Positions 9,545-22,944 of a stretch of 64,000 nucleotides of DNA are shown one piece after another. Within the stretch, counting starts at the first letter, position 1, and each line of letters starts with the position of its first letter. This DNA is from Marchantia polymorpha subsp. ruderalis (lineage: Eukaryota > Streptophyta > Marchantiopsida > Marchantiales > Marchantiaceae), in assembly GCA_037833965.1 (NCBI GenBank), contig AP031352.1, positions 18,084,501-18,148,500 on the forward strand, read 5' to 3'. The notes under the pieces were generated by a model. It was not told where the DNA came from and searched no databases. It worked only from the letters and a program-made list of their open reading frames with translations. The position numbers and the translations under genes were made by a program.

Positions 9545-12500
9545 GAAACTACAGAAACACAACCCAGAGATCCGTTAGGACCTCTACTCAAGATTTCAGG
9601 GGGAAGTCTCTCAAGAGTACACTCAGCGAAGCTGCGGGTAGTGACTCCCAACTCCGGCTTTTACAACACTTCCACTAGCTTGCTGCTAGCGTAGGTAACC
9701 CGGTTTGGACTGCCTACTTTGGATCGAAGTCACTCATACGCGGTGAACAACACTCTCAACTCACAAAAGGCGCAGAGAACACAGGTCCGCACTGAAGGAC
9801 TCACTGAGAAACATTCCAGTAACACAACAACAGTCTATTGAAGAGTTTGAATTCTCAGGCACTTGTCATTCCTAGAAATACTACAGGGGCTACCCTCAAG
9901 GCACCTGCTGCAGCGTAACCTGAATTTACAACCAAGGCTTACACGAAGTAACAAAACTTCACTTTGGCATTCAGGGGAAAAATCCCAAAGGAGTACAATC
10001 AGGAACAAACACTCGAAGGTGTAGGGGCGAAACTATTCAAGTATCTAACTAGTCACTGGCTCTGAGCATCGGCAGTCACCCGCAGGTGTAGATCCGAACT
10101 ACTCAAGTCTCTAACCAATGTACTAGCTCTGAACATTCGGCCGAAGACCTTCAGCTACAAAATGCGAAACGCCAAGTTGTAACTTCTCTTGCGTGGTGAC
10201 TGAACTAAGGGGCACAAACACGCAGAGAAAATGAGTTCCTGATCTGTACTTCTGAAATTGGGAAAAAACCCAAGGCAAAACGCCCTGAACTACTTCATAC
10301 CTTCTAAGTCCTAACTAACACTACACTGCACTACGCTACACGCCTGCACGGAACCACGCTACACTACACTCCGCGGAACCTGTGCTACGTCTCCTACGCG
10401 ACGGACAGCCGCGCACTAACTCCCTACCCTGCCAGTCTTCCGCTCGACTGCGCAGTCCTAACCGCTGCAACGCCGCGGACACCTCCACCTCGAGGGTGGA
10501 CATGGTATCCCGCGCCTTCGACAGAAAAGTGTCTAACTTCTTTGCCACCTTCCGCCGACTCCTGCTGTCACCTGCCAACAATCCTGCTGCGCGAAGCTCT
10601 AACTCACGCAGTGTGAGTTTCTCCTGCGCCGCCACTTCCCAGTGGGCGTAGCCCTTGAGACAGTGGGCGACACGCCTCGCCATCTCCTCCTTCGTGCGAT
10701 CTGCCTCTCGCCTGCGATCATCTTCAATTACCACCAACTGCGATTCGGCTTCCGCACGCTGCGCTCTCAATTCCCCACACTCCGACTGTAGCCTGCGGAT
10801 TAAATCCTCATCCGCCTGTCGTGCGAGCTGACACTCCGCCAACAAACGCGTCTGTCGCACGAGCTCCTCTGACAGAATCTGATTCTGAGTTCTCTCAGAC
10901 ATCAAATTTGTCGTGGTCTTCACCACATGCCTGGTGAGCTCTTCCAGTCTCTCCTTCTTCATCCTGTCGAGGGCGTGCGATTTCCTCACAAGGTTGTACT
11001 GACCCCACAAACAGGCATGCTTCTCCCTCAAGTCCTGCAACTCCCGGTCCGTCCTAGCTAGTAGCTTGCTAGTGTGGACTTTAGTGCGAGTCCGCCTGCG
11101 CACTAATTCGATGTAGGATCCCGGCTGGAGTGGATCGGCGTATTTATCAAATTTGCGATCCAAGTACTTCAGCAACGGTATCACCTGCTCAGAGAGCGCC
11201 GCCGCCGGCGCTTCAACAATTTCCTCCTCCTCCTCCTCGGTATCCCCTGCTCCCGACATTGCTTCTGTGGAGCCTCCGTCGTCATCATCCGAGTTAAGGA
11301 TTTCAGTCGCCATTGATTGCGTTGGCGACTGACCGGAGTGGGGCTGCACGTCGTCTACGGGTGCTGCCTGCAAGGGCACAGCTGCAGCTTCGCTGCTCTT
11401 CGCTAAAATGTCCAAGGCGGTGGGCGAATGTGGCCGTGCTACATCCCCGTCGCCCGCTTGTCGATCTTCGACCGTATCCTCTTTGTCGCCGACGTCCGCC
11501 GCCGAAGGCGATCGAGCGGAGTGTGTCTGCGCGGGGTTTAATTGCGCATCGCGCACCGAAATTTTGTCCCGCAAACATACAATCCGCCCTTGGCCTGTAG
11601 GCGGATCTTCCGCCGGCTCCTTCCCCTTCCTACGTTGGAATGGGGGTGAATCCTGCCTGTGCGCAGGCGGCATGTGCACAGGCGGGCTGCATCTGCCTAC
11701 GCGTAGGCGTAGGTCCACGTCCGCTTAGGGTCGCCTTGCCGTCGAGGCACGCCTGTGCGCAGGCGGAACACCCGTCCGCATCGCACGTGGTAACTCCGGA
11801 GGCCCTTGGCCCGTAGGCTGCCTCTCGTCCGTCGAAGGTGCAGCGTGGTCCGTTGCTCCTGCAGACGTCCGCGCTCCCTCGTTCTTCTCCGGCGACGCAC
11901 TTCCTTTCTCCGTGGCGATCGTCGCCGTGTCCGCGCTGCTGGCCGGTAACACAAGCCTGCTCGCCTTCTGCTTCGGCCGGCTGCACACTTCGTGCAACGG
12001 CCGCTGCCGAATGGGAGCAGTGGGTTCTTGATGCTGCTCCTCTTCGGACTCCTCTCTCCATCGCCGCTTCCGCGGCACTCTTGCTGCAGGTGTATTTCTC
12101 CCTTCGTCCCTCCGCCTTGGCGGAGTAGAAGTTGGCGACTCCTCTGCGTCAATGTCGACCTCGTTATCCCGCACATACTTCCCGGGATGGTCGACGGATA
12201 ACGGCGGAAAACGAGCAAGCTCCGCCGCGGTCAAACAATTCCGCTGCCGATAAAAAATTGATCAGGAAAGGAGAGAGGTGATTTAGAGTTCCCCCCTTCT
12301 CCTCAAAAGCGTGCTGTCGCATCACTCTGTGCAGGATGCTCGCCCAGTGAATTGGAGCTCCCTCGATGATGCACTCCACAAAAGAGACCTGCCACAATGT
12401 GATGTAGCAGGCGCGGTGTGGCTGTAGTAATTGCAGCAGCGCCGTAGCCACAGTTCGGCGGAAGCGATCCTTGTAATCGCGAGTCTTGTACCCATTCTTG

Positions 12501-14302
12501 GTAGACTTCTCCCGCTTGAACAACTCTACAAATTGCGCCTCGTCTTGCTTAGACACCTTGACGCTCTCACTATCAAAGAGGAGGTGCCCTGGGATGCCGG
12601 CACACCTCCCCAATGCTTGCGCCCAATCTTGGACTGTCCACCGATCGACATGCGGACGCAATCCGCGCGAAGGTGGTCTCTGTGGCTCTAGCCACTCGCG
12701 CACCATATCCATACAAATGTAGTTCCATCCCCATAGCAAGAAATCGAGCTTTCTTGCTATCAGCCGTTCCTCGTAAGCGCGCAGCCCGTTCTGTGGCAGT
12801 CGGAGCGGCAGCATCCGCAATCGGTTCAGTCTTGACATTGCGTTCTTGGAATTCGCCTGTTCGCTAATTCTCCCTCTGCTCCGCTCGAGCTCCTTGCTTC
12901 CTTGGCAAACTCTAATCTCACTCAATTCCAAATCACGCGCACTCACTTCTCTCTCAATCACCAAGTAATCCTCTGCGCGGCGATGTCGGGAATGCTTAGC
13001 AGCTAGCAGATGGACGCGCGCAGCTCGCACTAGAAAATGGAATCGCGAATTCAAGAATGGGGCGCTCTCTGTCTCCCGGTCGAAGGTCATGGTCGGCTCT
13101 TGCCCGTGAGGGTCGACTCAATTGATGGCCGCGCCGGCTCTACGCTAAAACGGTCTCCGCTCTCACGCGTGGCTTCACGCTCCGCCGACGCCGATTTAAC
13201 CCACACGCTCAAATTGGCGAATTTGAACTCCGCGAGCGTACTACGTCGCGGACATGGATGCGCAGCTCCGAAGGCGACTTTTCCGCCTTGCGCGGTACAC
13301 TCGTTCGTACCACTCCTCAGCCAATCCTCCTCCGCCCCGGCGCTTGTCCGCACGTCGGACAAAAGTTCAACTCCCGCCTGTGCGCAGGCGGACTCCTCAG
13401 CGGATTCTCCGCCGACGCAGAACTTCACCCGCCTGTGCGCAGGCGCTGGCCTGTGCGTAGGCGAAGTCCGTCCGCGTCGATGCGCTGGTGCGGAAGGCGT
13501 TGACCGCGGTCAACAGCCTTCCGCCAGACTGTTCGTTCCTTGTCTCTCCGTCGACGCTCTCGCCGCCGCAACTCCGCCCGACCACAAGAGCATCCATCCG
13601 TCCCGTCCGTACAGTCCGTACGGTCCGTACGGATTTTACTATTCTTGCGGCTCCTTGCTCATCCGCGCCGTTGCGCTGGCGCAGAAGGCGCCGTACAATT
13701 TCTACCTCCGAAGGCGCATTTCTAGGGCCGAAGGCGGATTTCCCGCCGACGCCGAAGCGCCTGTGCACAGGCGGACGCCTGTGCGTAGGCGAACTTCGCG
13801 CCTACATCAAAACCCTATTTCGCCTGTGCGCAGGCGAACTTCCTTCGTCCGCGCATAGGACAAAACTTTCTTCGCCTGTGCATAGGCGGAAAGCTGAGTA
13901 TCTTACAACCTTCATAACTCCCGGAGTTCTCATCCGTTGTTGGCGTTCTTGGGCTCGTTGGAATCAGCGCGTCGAGTTCTTTCCAACGAGATCCTAACTA
14001 GGTCAAGGCGTTGTGGGGTTGACCTAAATATGAAGGATTTCCCTACCGCCAAGGGCGCAGCGCCCTAGGCGGAATTTGCGCCTTGCGCCGAAGGGATCAT
14101 ACCTTCAGAGCTCGCAGGGAGGGTGGTGCCCTTCCTTGACGCTGCACCCAACTCCTAGATTCTACGAGGTCCCTCGAGAATCTCTGCGATCTTCCGAATT
14201 CACTCTATTTTGATGCACCGAAGGCTATTTACACTACTACCGTGGTATAGTTTTCCAAAAATGTTTTAATTTCCTCCAAATTACCAAAAGTGGGGTACCA
14301 CA
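9316..14302 (-). mobile_element. GL-3, complete but degenerate GL copy without matching target duplication
   Basis: On the minus strand it begins TGTGGTACCCCAC at 14302 and ends GGGTTATTACA at 9316, 4,987 bp. The flanking five bases differ (TTGCT on the left, ATAAA on the right). The flanking GL-2 ORF pieces also do not join: left is near residue 120, right near residue 730. This fits recombination between two same-orientation GL insertions with loss of the DNA between them. The tail carries a long CA/GT microsatellite at about 9513-9542. Confidence 0.8.
10336..13090 (-). pseudogene. U3-ORF of GL-3, frameshifted and internally deleted
   Basis: The start at 13090 gives an MTFDRETESAPF N-terminus, and the conserved block is present through FLINF. 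One extra A in the run near 12246-12252 shifts the frame. The PSTGQGPP-type region continues in a second frame (12234-11725), and the coiled-coil half lies in a third (11718-10336). About 170 residues of the proline-rich region are missing near 11585. The C-terminus matches GL-1, including the RRRRSTGSAECSVAWFRAGV end. It is not translatable as one protein. Confidence 0.8.
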
Positions 14303-14801
14303 ATAAATACGCCGATCCACTCCAGCCGGGGTCCTACATCGAGTTAGTGCGCAGGCGGACTCGCACTAAAGTCCACACCAGCAAGCTACTAGCTAGGGTG
14401 AACCGGGAGCTGAAGGATTTACGGGAGAAACATGAATGCTTGTGGGGACAGTTTAATCTCGTGCGGAAGACGCACACCCACTACGACACATTGAAGAAGG
14501 CGAGACTGGAAGAGCTCACCAGGGATGTGGTGAAGACCACGGAAGAACTGATTTCTGAGAAAACTTAGAATCAGATTCTGTCAGAGGAGCTCGTGCGACA
14601 GACGCGGTTGTTAGCGGAGTGTCAGCTCGCACGTCAGGCGGATGAGGATTTGATCCGCAGGCTGCAGTCGGAGTGCGGAGAATTGAGAGCTCAGCGTGCG
14701 GAGGCCGAATCGCAGTTGGTGGTGATTGAAGATGATCGCAGGCGAGAGGTAGATCGCACGAAGGAGGAGATGGCGAGGCGAGTCGCCCACTGTCTCAAGG
14801 G
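14303..14801 (+). pseudogene. GL-2 segment b: coiled-coil part of U3-ORF
   Basis: This stretch begins in the KYADPLQPGSYIELVRRRTRT motif and runs to HCLKG, where GL-4 is inserted. One in-frame TAG lies near 14566 where other copies have CGG. The ORF resumes at 26953 with an overlapping AAGGG, the target duplication of GL-4. This shows 14303-14801 and 26953 onward were contiguous before GL-4 arrived. Confidence 0.8.
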
Positions 14802-16045
14802 TGTGGTACCCCACTTTTGGCAATTTTGAGGAAATTAAAACATTTTTGGAAAACTGTACCCTGGCAGCATTGTAAATAGCCTTCGGTACATCAAAACGGA
14901 GTGAATCCGGAAGATCGCGGGGATTCTCGAGGGATCTTGCAGAATCTCGGATTTGGGGTGCAGCAGTAAGGACAGGCACCACCCTCCCTGCGAGCTCTGC
15001 AGTTAGGATCCCTGCGACGCAAGGCGCAAAACCCTCCTTCGGAGGTTGCGTCCGTGGCGGTAGGGAAATCCTCCATAATTAGGTCAACCCTCGGGCGCCT
15101 TGACCAAGTTAGGGTCTCGTTGGAAAGAGCTCGACGCACTGATTCCAACGAGTCCAAGAACGCTTGGAACGGAGGAGGACTTGGGGAGTTATCACTATTG
15201 GAAGATACGGAGACGGTCGCCTTCGGCGGAAGGAGTTCGCCACCGGCGGGAATTCCGCCTACGCGGAAGGGGGAGTCAAGTTTTGTCCTATGCGCGGACG
15301 AAGGCGTTCGCCTGTGCACAGGCGAAGTAGGGTTTGGGGAGGCGCGAAGTCCGCCTACGCACAGGCGTTCGCCTGTGCACAGGCGCTTCGGCGTCGGCGG
15401 AAAATCAGCCTTGGGCCCTAGAAATGCGCCTTGTGAGGTAGAAAGTGTACGGCGCCTTCCGCGCCAGCGCGGCGCCGCGGACGAGCAAGGAGCCGCCAGA
15501 GTAATCAAATCTGTACGGACCATGCGGACGGGACGGGTGGATGCGCTCTTGGACGGACGGAGTTGCGGCGGCGGAAGCGCCGATGAAGAGACAAGGAACG
15601 GACAGACTGGACGGAGACGGCTGACCACGGTCAACGCCTTCCGCGCCAGCGCGACGCCGCGCACGGAATTCGCCTGCGCACAGGCGAGCGCCTGTGCACA
15701 GGAGGATGAAGTTCCGCGCCGGCGGAGAATCCGCCGAGGAGTCTGCCTGCGCACAGGCAGGAGTTGAACTTTTGTCCGACATGCGGACACACGCGTCAAG
15801 GCAGAAGGGGATTGGCCGAGGGGCGGTACGAACAAGTGTACCGCGCAAGGCGGAAAACTCGCCTTCGGCGCTGCGCTCCCATGTCCGCGGGGTAATACGC
15901 TCGTGGAGTTCAAATCCGCCAATTCGAGCGTGAGAGTTTAATCGGCGACGGCGGAGCGTGAAGCCGCGCGTGAGAGCGGAGACCGTTCCAGCGTAGAGCC
16001 GGCGCGGCCATCAAGTGAGACGTCCTCCACGAGCAAGAGCCGACC

Positions 16046-18147
16046 ATGACCTTCAACCGGGCGGCGGAGAGCGTCCCATTCTTGAATTCGCGATTCCAAT
16101 CTCTTGTGCGCGCTGCGCGCATCCATCTGCTGGCTGCTAAACATTCTCGACGTCGCCGCACTGGGGATTTCTTGGTGATTGAGGGAGAAGTGAGTGCGCG
16201 GGATTTGGAATTGAGGGCGATTAGAGTTTGCCGAGAGAGAAAGGAGCTCGGGCGGTGCGGAAGTAGAATGAGCGGGCGAGCGAACTCCAGGAACGCAATG
16301 CCGAGACCGGGCAGATTGCGGATGGTGCCACTTCGCCTACCACAGAACGGGCTGCGCGCTTTCGAGGAGCGCTTAATAGCAAGAAAGCTCGATTTCTTGC
16401 TATGGGGATGGAACTACATCTGTGCGAATATGGTGCGCGAGTGGCTAGAGCCACAGGGACCACCCTCGCGCGGATTGCGTCCGCATGTTGATCGGTGGAC
16501 AGTCCAAGATTGGGCGCAGGCATTGGGAAGATGTGCCGGCATGCCAGGGCATCTCCTTTTCGACAGTGAGAGCATCAAGGTGACCAAGCAGGAAGAGGCG
16601 CAATTTGTGGAGCTGTTCAAGACCGGAAGGTCTACCAAGAATGGGTACAGGACCCGTGATTACAAGGATCGATTTCGCCGGACTTTGTCGGCGGCGCTGA
16701 TGCAATTACTGCAGCCACACCGCGCCTGCTACATCACATTGTGGCAGGTCTCTTTTGTGGAGTGCGTCATCGAGGGAACTCCAATTCACTGGGCGAGCAT
16801 CCTGCACAGGGTGATGCGACACCACGCTTTTGAGGAGAAGGGGGGAACTCTAAACCATCTCTCTCCTTTCCTCATCAATTTTTATCGACAGCGGAATTGT
16901 TTGACAGCGGCGGAGCTTGAGCATTTTCCGCCGTTGTCCGTCGACCATCCCGGGAAGTATGTACGGGAGAATGAGGTCGACACTGATGCAGAGGAGTCAC
17001 CGACTTCTACCCCATCAAGACGGAGGGACGAAGGGAGAAACACTCCTGCAGCACGAGTGCCGCGGAAGCGGCGATGGAGAGAAGAGTCCGAAGAGGAGCA
17101 GCATCAAGAACCCTCTGCTCCCATTCGACCGCGGCCGTTGTACGAGTCATACAACCGGCCGAAGCAGAAGGCACGCAGACTGGTGTTACCAGCCAACAGT
17201 GCGGACACGGCGACGATTGCGACGGAGAAAGGAAGTGCGCCGCCAGAGAAGCATGAGGAAGCGCGGACGACCGCAGGAGCAACGGACCACGCTGCAGCCT
17301 CGACGGGAGAGAGGCCGCCTACGGGCCAAGGGCCTCCGGAGTTACCACGTGCGTTGCGGACAGATGTCCCGTTTGCGCACAGACGAGACTCCGCGGACGG
17401 ACGAGCCTCCGCGGACAGGCGATCACAAGTGGACGTAGATCTACGCTTACGCGTGGGAAGGAGCAGTCCGCCTGTGCACAGGTCACCTCCACACGTGTCG
17501 CCTGTGCACAGGCAGGAATCACTTCCGTTCCAACGTAGGAAGGGGAAGGAGCCGGCGGAAGAGCCGCCTACGAGACACCGGCCCTCGGGGCCAGACCCTC
17601 CGGCGCACCACGCGCCGCAATTTGCGCCTTCGGCGCCAGGGCTTTCGAGCCGAGGAGATACGAGCAGGGAGCATGCGGAGGCCGCACCATCGGCGGGTAG
17701 TCCGCCGATAGATGCGCCTTCGGCGGTAGGGCCTATAGGCCAAGGGACATCGGGCGAGCGGCCCCCGGCCATGTCGCCTTTGGCGATGGATGTCCGCGGC
17801 GCTACGCCTGCGGCGGACAAGGCGCCGGCATTTGCGCCTGCGCACAGGCCAAGCACAGCCCCCACGGACCGATCAAGGGAGCAGCAACAGACGGAGGAGC
17901 GGAGTGACTGTCCGCGGGATGAAATTTCGATGCGCGATGCGCAATCAAACCCCGCGCAGCCACCCTCCGCTCGATCGCCTTCGGCGGCGGGCGTCGGCGG
18001 CAGAGAGGACACGGTAGACGACCAACAAGCGAGCGGCGGGGATGCCGCACGGGCACATTCGCCTACCGCCTTAGACATTTTGGCGAAGAGCAGCGAGGCT
18101 GCAGCCGTGCCTTCGAAGGCAGCACACGTCGACGACATGCAGCCCCA
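16046..18147 (+). pseudogene. U3-ORF of GL-4, first part (interrupted by GL-5)
   Basis: The start MTFNRAAESVPF is followed by 700 open codons through the conserved block and proline-rich region to a QPH tripeptide, where GL-5 is inserted. The coding sequence resumes at 23543 with SGQSPTQSMATEIL and runs to 24382, where GL-6 begins. Before these insertions the frame was open, so disruption was by insertion rather than decay. The PVHR palindrome cluster here (about 17466-17512) has two full units, against four in GL-1 and GL-5. Confidence 0.85.
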
Positions 18148-19393
18148 TGTGGTACCCCACTTTTGGCAATTTTGAGGAAATTAAAACATTTTTGAAAAAC
18201 TGTACCCTGGCAGCATTGTAAATAGCCTTCGGTACATCAAAACAGAGTGAATCCGGAAGATCGCGGGGATTCTCGAGGGATCTTGTAGAATCTGGGATTT
18301 GGGGTGCCGCAGTAAGGACAGGCACCACCCTTCCTGCGAGCTCCGCAGTTAGGATCTCTACGGCGCAAGGCGCAAAACCCGCCTTCGGAGGTTGCGTCCG
18401 CGGCTGTAGGGAAACCCCCGTAATTAGGTAAACCCTCGGGCGCCTTGACCAAGTTAGGGTCCCGTTGGAAAGAGCTCGACGCGCTGATTCCAACGAGCCC
18501 AAGAACGCTTGGAACGGACGAGGACTTAGGGAGTTATCGCTACTGGAAGAACCGGAGGCGGTCGCCTACGGCGGAAGGAGTTCGCCACCGGCGCGAATTC
18601 CGCCTACGCGGAAGGGGGATTCAAGTTTTGTCCTATGCACGGACGAAGGCGTTCGCCTGTGCACAGGCGAAGTAGGGTTAGGGAAGGCGCGAAGTCTGCC
18701 TACGCACAGGCGTCCGCCTGTGAAAAGGCACTTCGGCGTCGGCGGAAAATCCGCCTTGGGCCCTAGAAATGCGCCTTGTGAGGTAGAAAGTGTACGGCGC
18801 CTTCCGCGCCAGCGCAGCGCCGCGTACGTCGGAAGAGCCGCCAGAGTAATCCAATAGGTACGGACCGTGCGGACGGCACGGGTGGATGCGCTCTTGGACG
18901 GACGGAGTTGCGGCGGCGGAAGCGCAGACGGAGAGACAAGGAACGGACAGACTGGACGGAGACGGCTGACCACGGTCAACGCCTTCCGCGCCAGCGCAGC
19001 GCCGCGGACGGAATTCGCCTGCGCACAGGCGAACGCCTGTGCACAGGAGGATGTTCAAGTTCCGCGCCGGCGAAGAATCCGCCGAGGCCCCTGCCTGCGC
19101 ACAGGCAGGAGTTGAATTTTTGTCCGACATGCGGACACACGCGTCAAGGCAGAAGGAGATTGGCCGAGGGGCGGTACGAACAAGTGTACCGCGCAAGGCG
19201 GAAAACTTGCCTTCGGCGCTACGCCCCCATGTCCACAGGGTGACACGCTCGCGGAGTTCAAATCCGCCAATTCGAGCGTGAGAGTTTAATCGACGACGGC
19301 GGAGCGTGAAGCCGCGCGTGAGAGCGAAGACCGTTCCAGCGTACAGCCGGCGCGGCCATCAAGTGAGACGTTCTTCACGACCAAGAGCCGACC

Positions 19394-22300
19394 ATGACCT
19401 TCGACCGGGCGGCGGAGAGCGTCCCATTCTTGAATTCGCGATTCCAATCTCTTGTGCGCGCTGCGCGCATCCATCTGCTGGCTGCGGAGCACTCTCGACG
19501 TCGTCGCACAGGAGATTTCTTGTTGATTGAGGGAGAAGTGAGTGCGCGTGATTTGGAATTGAGAGCGATTAGAGTTTGCCGAGAGAGAAAGAAACGCGGA
19601 CAGTGCGGAAGTAGAATGAGCGGGCGAGCGAACCCCAGGAACGCAATGACGAGACCGAGCAGATTGCGGATGGTGCCACTTCGCTTGCCGCAGAACGGGC
19701 TGCGCGCTTTTGAGGAGCGCTTAATAGCAAGAAAGCTCAATTTCTTGCTATGGGGATGGAATTACATCTGCGCAAATATGGTGCGCGAGTGGCTAGAGCC
19801 ACAGGGACCACCCTCGCGCGGATTGCGTCCGCATGTTGATCGGTGGACAGTCCAAGATTGGGCGCAGGCGTTGGGAAGATGTGCTGGCATGCCAGGGCAT
19901 CTCCTTTTCGACAGCGAGAGCATCAAGGTGACCAAGCAAGAAGAGGCGCAATTTGTGGAGCTGTTCAAGACCGGGAGGTCTACCAATAATGGGTACCGGA
20001 CCCGTGATTACAAGGATCGATTTCGCCGGACTCTGTCCGCGGCGCTGATGCAATTACTGCAGCCGCACCGCGCCTGCTACATCACATTGTGGCAGGTCTC
20101 TTTTGTGGAGTGCGTCATCGAAGGAACTCCAATTCATTGGGCGAGCATCCTGCACAAGGTGATGCGACAGCACGCGTTTGAGGAGAAGGGGGGAACTCTA
20201 AACCATCTTTCTCCTTTCCTCATCAATTTTTATCGACAGCGGAATTGTTTGACAGCGGCGGAGCTTGAACATTTTCCGCCATTGTCCATCGACCATCCCG
20301 GGAAGTATGTGCGGGAGAACGAGGTCGACACTGATGCGGAGGAGTCACCGACTTCTACCCCATCAAGACGGAGGGATGAAGGGAGACACACTCCTGCAGC
20401 GCGAGTGCCGCGGAAGCGGCGATGGAGGGAAGAGTCCGAAGAGGAGCAGCATCAAGAACCCTCTGCTCCCATTCGACCGCGGCCGCTGTGCGAGCCATAC
20501 AGCCGGCCGAAGCAGAAGGCACGCAGACTGGTGTTACCAGCTGACAGTGCAGACACGGCGACGATTGCGACGGAGATAGGAAGTGCGTCGCCAGAAAGGC
20601 GAGAGGAAGCGCGGACGACCCAAGGAACAACGGGCCACGCTGCAACCTCGTCGGGAGAGAGGCCGCCTACGGGCCAAGGGCCTCCGGAGTTACCACGTGC
20701 GATGCGGACAGATGTTCCGTTTGCGCACAGGCGAACCTCCGCGGACGGACGAGCCTCCGCGGACCGGCGAACACAAGTGGACGTGGATCTACGCTTACGC
20801 GTGGGAAGGAGCAGTCCGCCTGTGCACAGGCGCTCGCCTGTGCACAGGTCGCCTGTGCACAGGACACCTCCACACGTGCCGCCTGTGCACAGGCAAGAAT
20901 CACCCCCGTTCCAACGTAGGAAGGGGAAGGAGCCGGCGGAAGAACCGCCTACGAGACACCGGCCCTCGGGGCCAGACCCTCCGGCGCACCACGCGCCGCA
21001 ATTTGCGCCTTCGGCGCCAGGGCCTTCGAGCCGAGGAGATACGAGCAGAGAGCGTGCGGAGGCCGCACCATCGGCGGGAAGTCCGCCGATAGATGCGCCT
21101 TCGGCGGTAGGGCCTATAGGCCAAGGAACAACGGGCGTGCGGCCCCCGGCCATGTCGCCTTCGGCGATAGATGTCCGCGGCGCTACGCCTGCGACGGACA
21201 AGGCGCCGGCAAATGCGCCTGCGCACGGGCCGGGCACAGCCCCCACGGACCGATCAAGGGAGCAGCAGACGATGAAGCGGAGTGACTGTCCGCGGGATGA
21301 AATCTCGATGCGCGATGCGCAATCCAACCCCGCGCAGCCACCCTCCGCTCAATCGCCTTCGGCGACGGACGACGGCGACAGAGAGAATGCGGTAGGCAAT
21401 CAACCAGCGAGCGACGGGGATGCCGCTCGGATACATTCGCCCTCCGCCTTAGACATTTTGGCGACAAGCAGCAAGGCTGCAGCCGTGCCTTCGCAGGCAG
21501 CACACGTCGAGGACGTGCAGCCCCACTCGGGGCAGTCGCCGACACAATCAATGGCGACTGAAATTCTCCACTCGGATGATGACGACGGAGGCTCCACGGA
21601 AGAAATGTCAGGAGCAGAAGACACCGAGGAGGAGGAGGAGGAAATTGTTGGAGCGCCGGCGGCGGCGCTCTCTGAGCAGGTGATTCCGTTGCTGCGGTAC
21701 TTGGATCGCAAGGTCGATTAATACGCCGACCCACTCCAGCCGGGATCTTACATCGAGTTAGTGCGCAGGCGGACTCGCACTAAAGTCCACACCAGCAAGC
21801 TATTAGCTAGAGTGGACCAGGAGTTGAGGGACTTGAAGGAGAAGCATGAGTGCTTGTGGGGACAGTACAAGCTTAATCAGAAGTTCTACAAGCACTCCGA
21901 GAAGATGAAGGATGAGAAACTGGGCGAGCTCACCAAGGAGCAGGTGAAGGTCAAGGAAGCACTCGATTCTGAGCAGGCCCAGAATCGGATTTTGTCAGAG
22001 GAGCTCGTGCGACAGACGCGGTTGTTGGAACAATGTCAGCTCGCACGGCAGGCGGATGAAGAATTAATCCGCAGGTTACAGTCAGAGTGTGGCGAATTGA
22101 GAGCGCAACGTGCTGAGGCCGAATCGCAATTAGTGACGATTGAAGAGGATCGCAGGAAGGAGGCGGATCGCACGAAGGTGGAGACGACGAGGCGAGTCGC
22201 CCACTGTCTCAAGGGCTACGCCCACTGGGAAGTGAAGGCGCAGGAGAAACTCACACTGCGTGAGTTTGAATTGCGCGCAGCCGGGTTGTTGTCAGGCGAC

Positions 22301-22531
22301 AGTAGGAGTCGGCGGAAGGTAGCGAAGAAGCTCGAGGCCTTTCTGTCGAAGGCACAGGATACCATGTCCGCCCTCGAGGGGGAGGTGTCCGCGGCGTTGC
22401 AGCGGTTGGGACTGCGTAGTCGAGCGGAAGAGTGGCAGGGTAGGGAGTTAGTGCGCGGCAGTCGGCCGCGCAGGAGACGTAGTACAGGTTCCGCGGAGTG
22501 TAGTGTAGCGTGGTTCCGTGCAGGCGTGTAG
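19394..22531 (+). pseudogene. U3-ORF of GL-5, one nonsense codon
   Basis: The frame is open from the ATG at 19394 to a TAA at 21719-21721, where GL-1 has AAA (the K of DKYADP). It then continues in the same frame to the normal end after FRAGV at 22531. Without that single change it would be about 1,045 codons and nearly identical to the GL-1 protein. The proline-rich region carries four PVHR palindrome units at about 20815-20893. A 775-residue truncated product lacking the coiled coil could still be made. Confidence 0.85.
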
Positions 22532-22567
22532 CGTAGCGCAGTGTAGTGTTAGGTAGGACTTAGAAGG

Positions 22568-22596
22568 TATAAAATAGTTCCAGGCGTTTTGCCTGG
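22568..22596 (+). promoter_or_regulatory. TATA box and adjacent palindrome of GL-5
   Basis: TATAAAATA at 22568-22576 is followed by CCAGGC (22580-22585), the loop GTTTT and GCCTGG (22591-22596). A start site 25-35 bp after the TATA would fall at the 3' edge of the palindrome. In GL-15 and GL-16 the stem is CAAGGC/GCCTTG, a paired change on both arms, which suggests the stem itself is maintained. Confidence 0.6.
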
Positions 22597-22944
22597 GGTT
22601 CTTTCCCATCAGAAGTGCAGATCAGGAACCCATTTCCTTTGCGTGTTTGTGTCCTTGAGTTCTGTCACCACGCACGAGGAGTTACAACTTAGCGTTCCGC
22701 ATTTTGTAGCTGAAGGCCTTCGGCCGAATGTTCAGAGCTAGTACATTGGTTAGAGACTTGAGTAGTTCGGATCTGCACCTGCGGGTGACTGCCGATGCTT
22801 AGAGCCAGTGACTAGTTAGATACTTGAACAGTTTCGCCCCTACACCTTCGAGTGTTTCTTTCTGATTGTACTCCTTGGGATTTTTCCCCTGAATGCCAAA
22901 GTGAAGTTTTGCTACTTCGTGTAAGCCTTGGTTGTAAATTCAGG

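Noticed and set aside
14891..15922. Minus-strand open frame of 343 codons in the GL-4 leader (and 6392-7165 plus in GL-0)
   Set aside because: Arg/Pro/Ser-rich translation of leader palindromes, with no conserved start, broken in most copies and antisense to the ORF direction. Probably a by-product.
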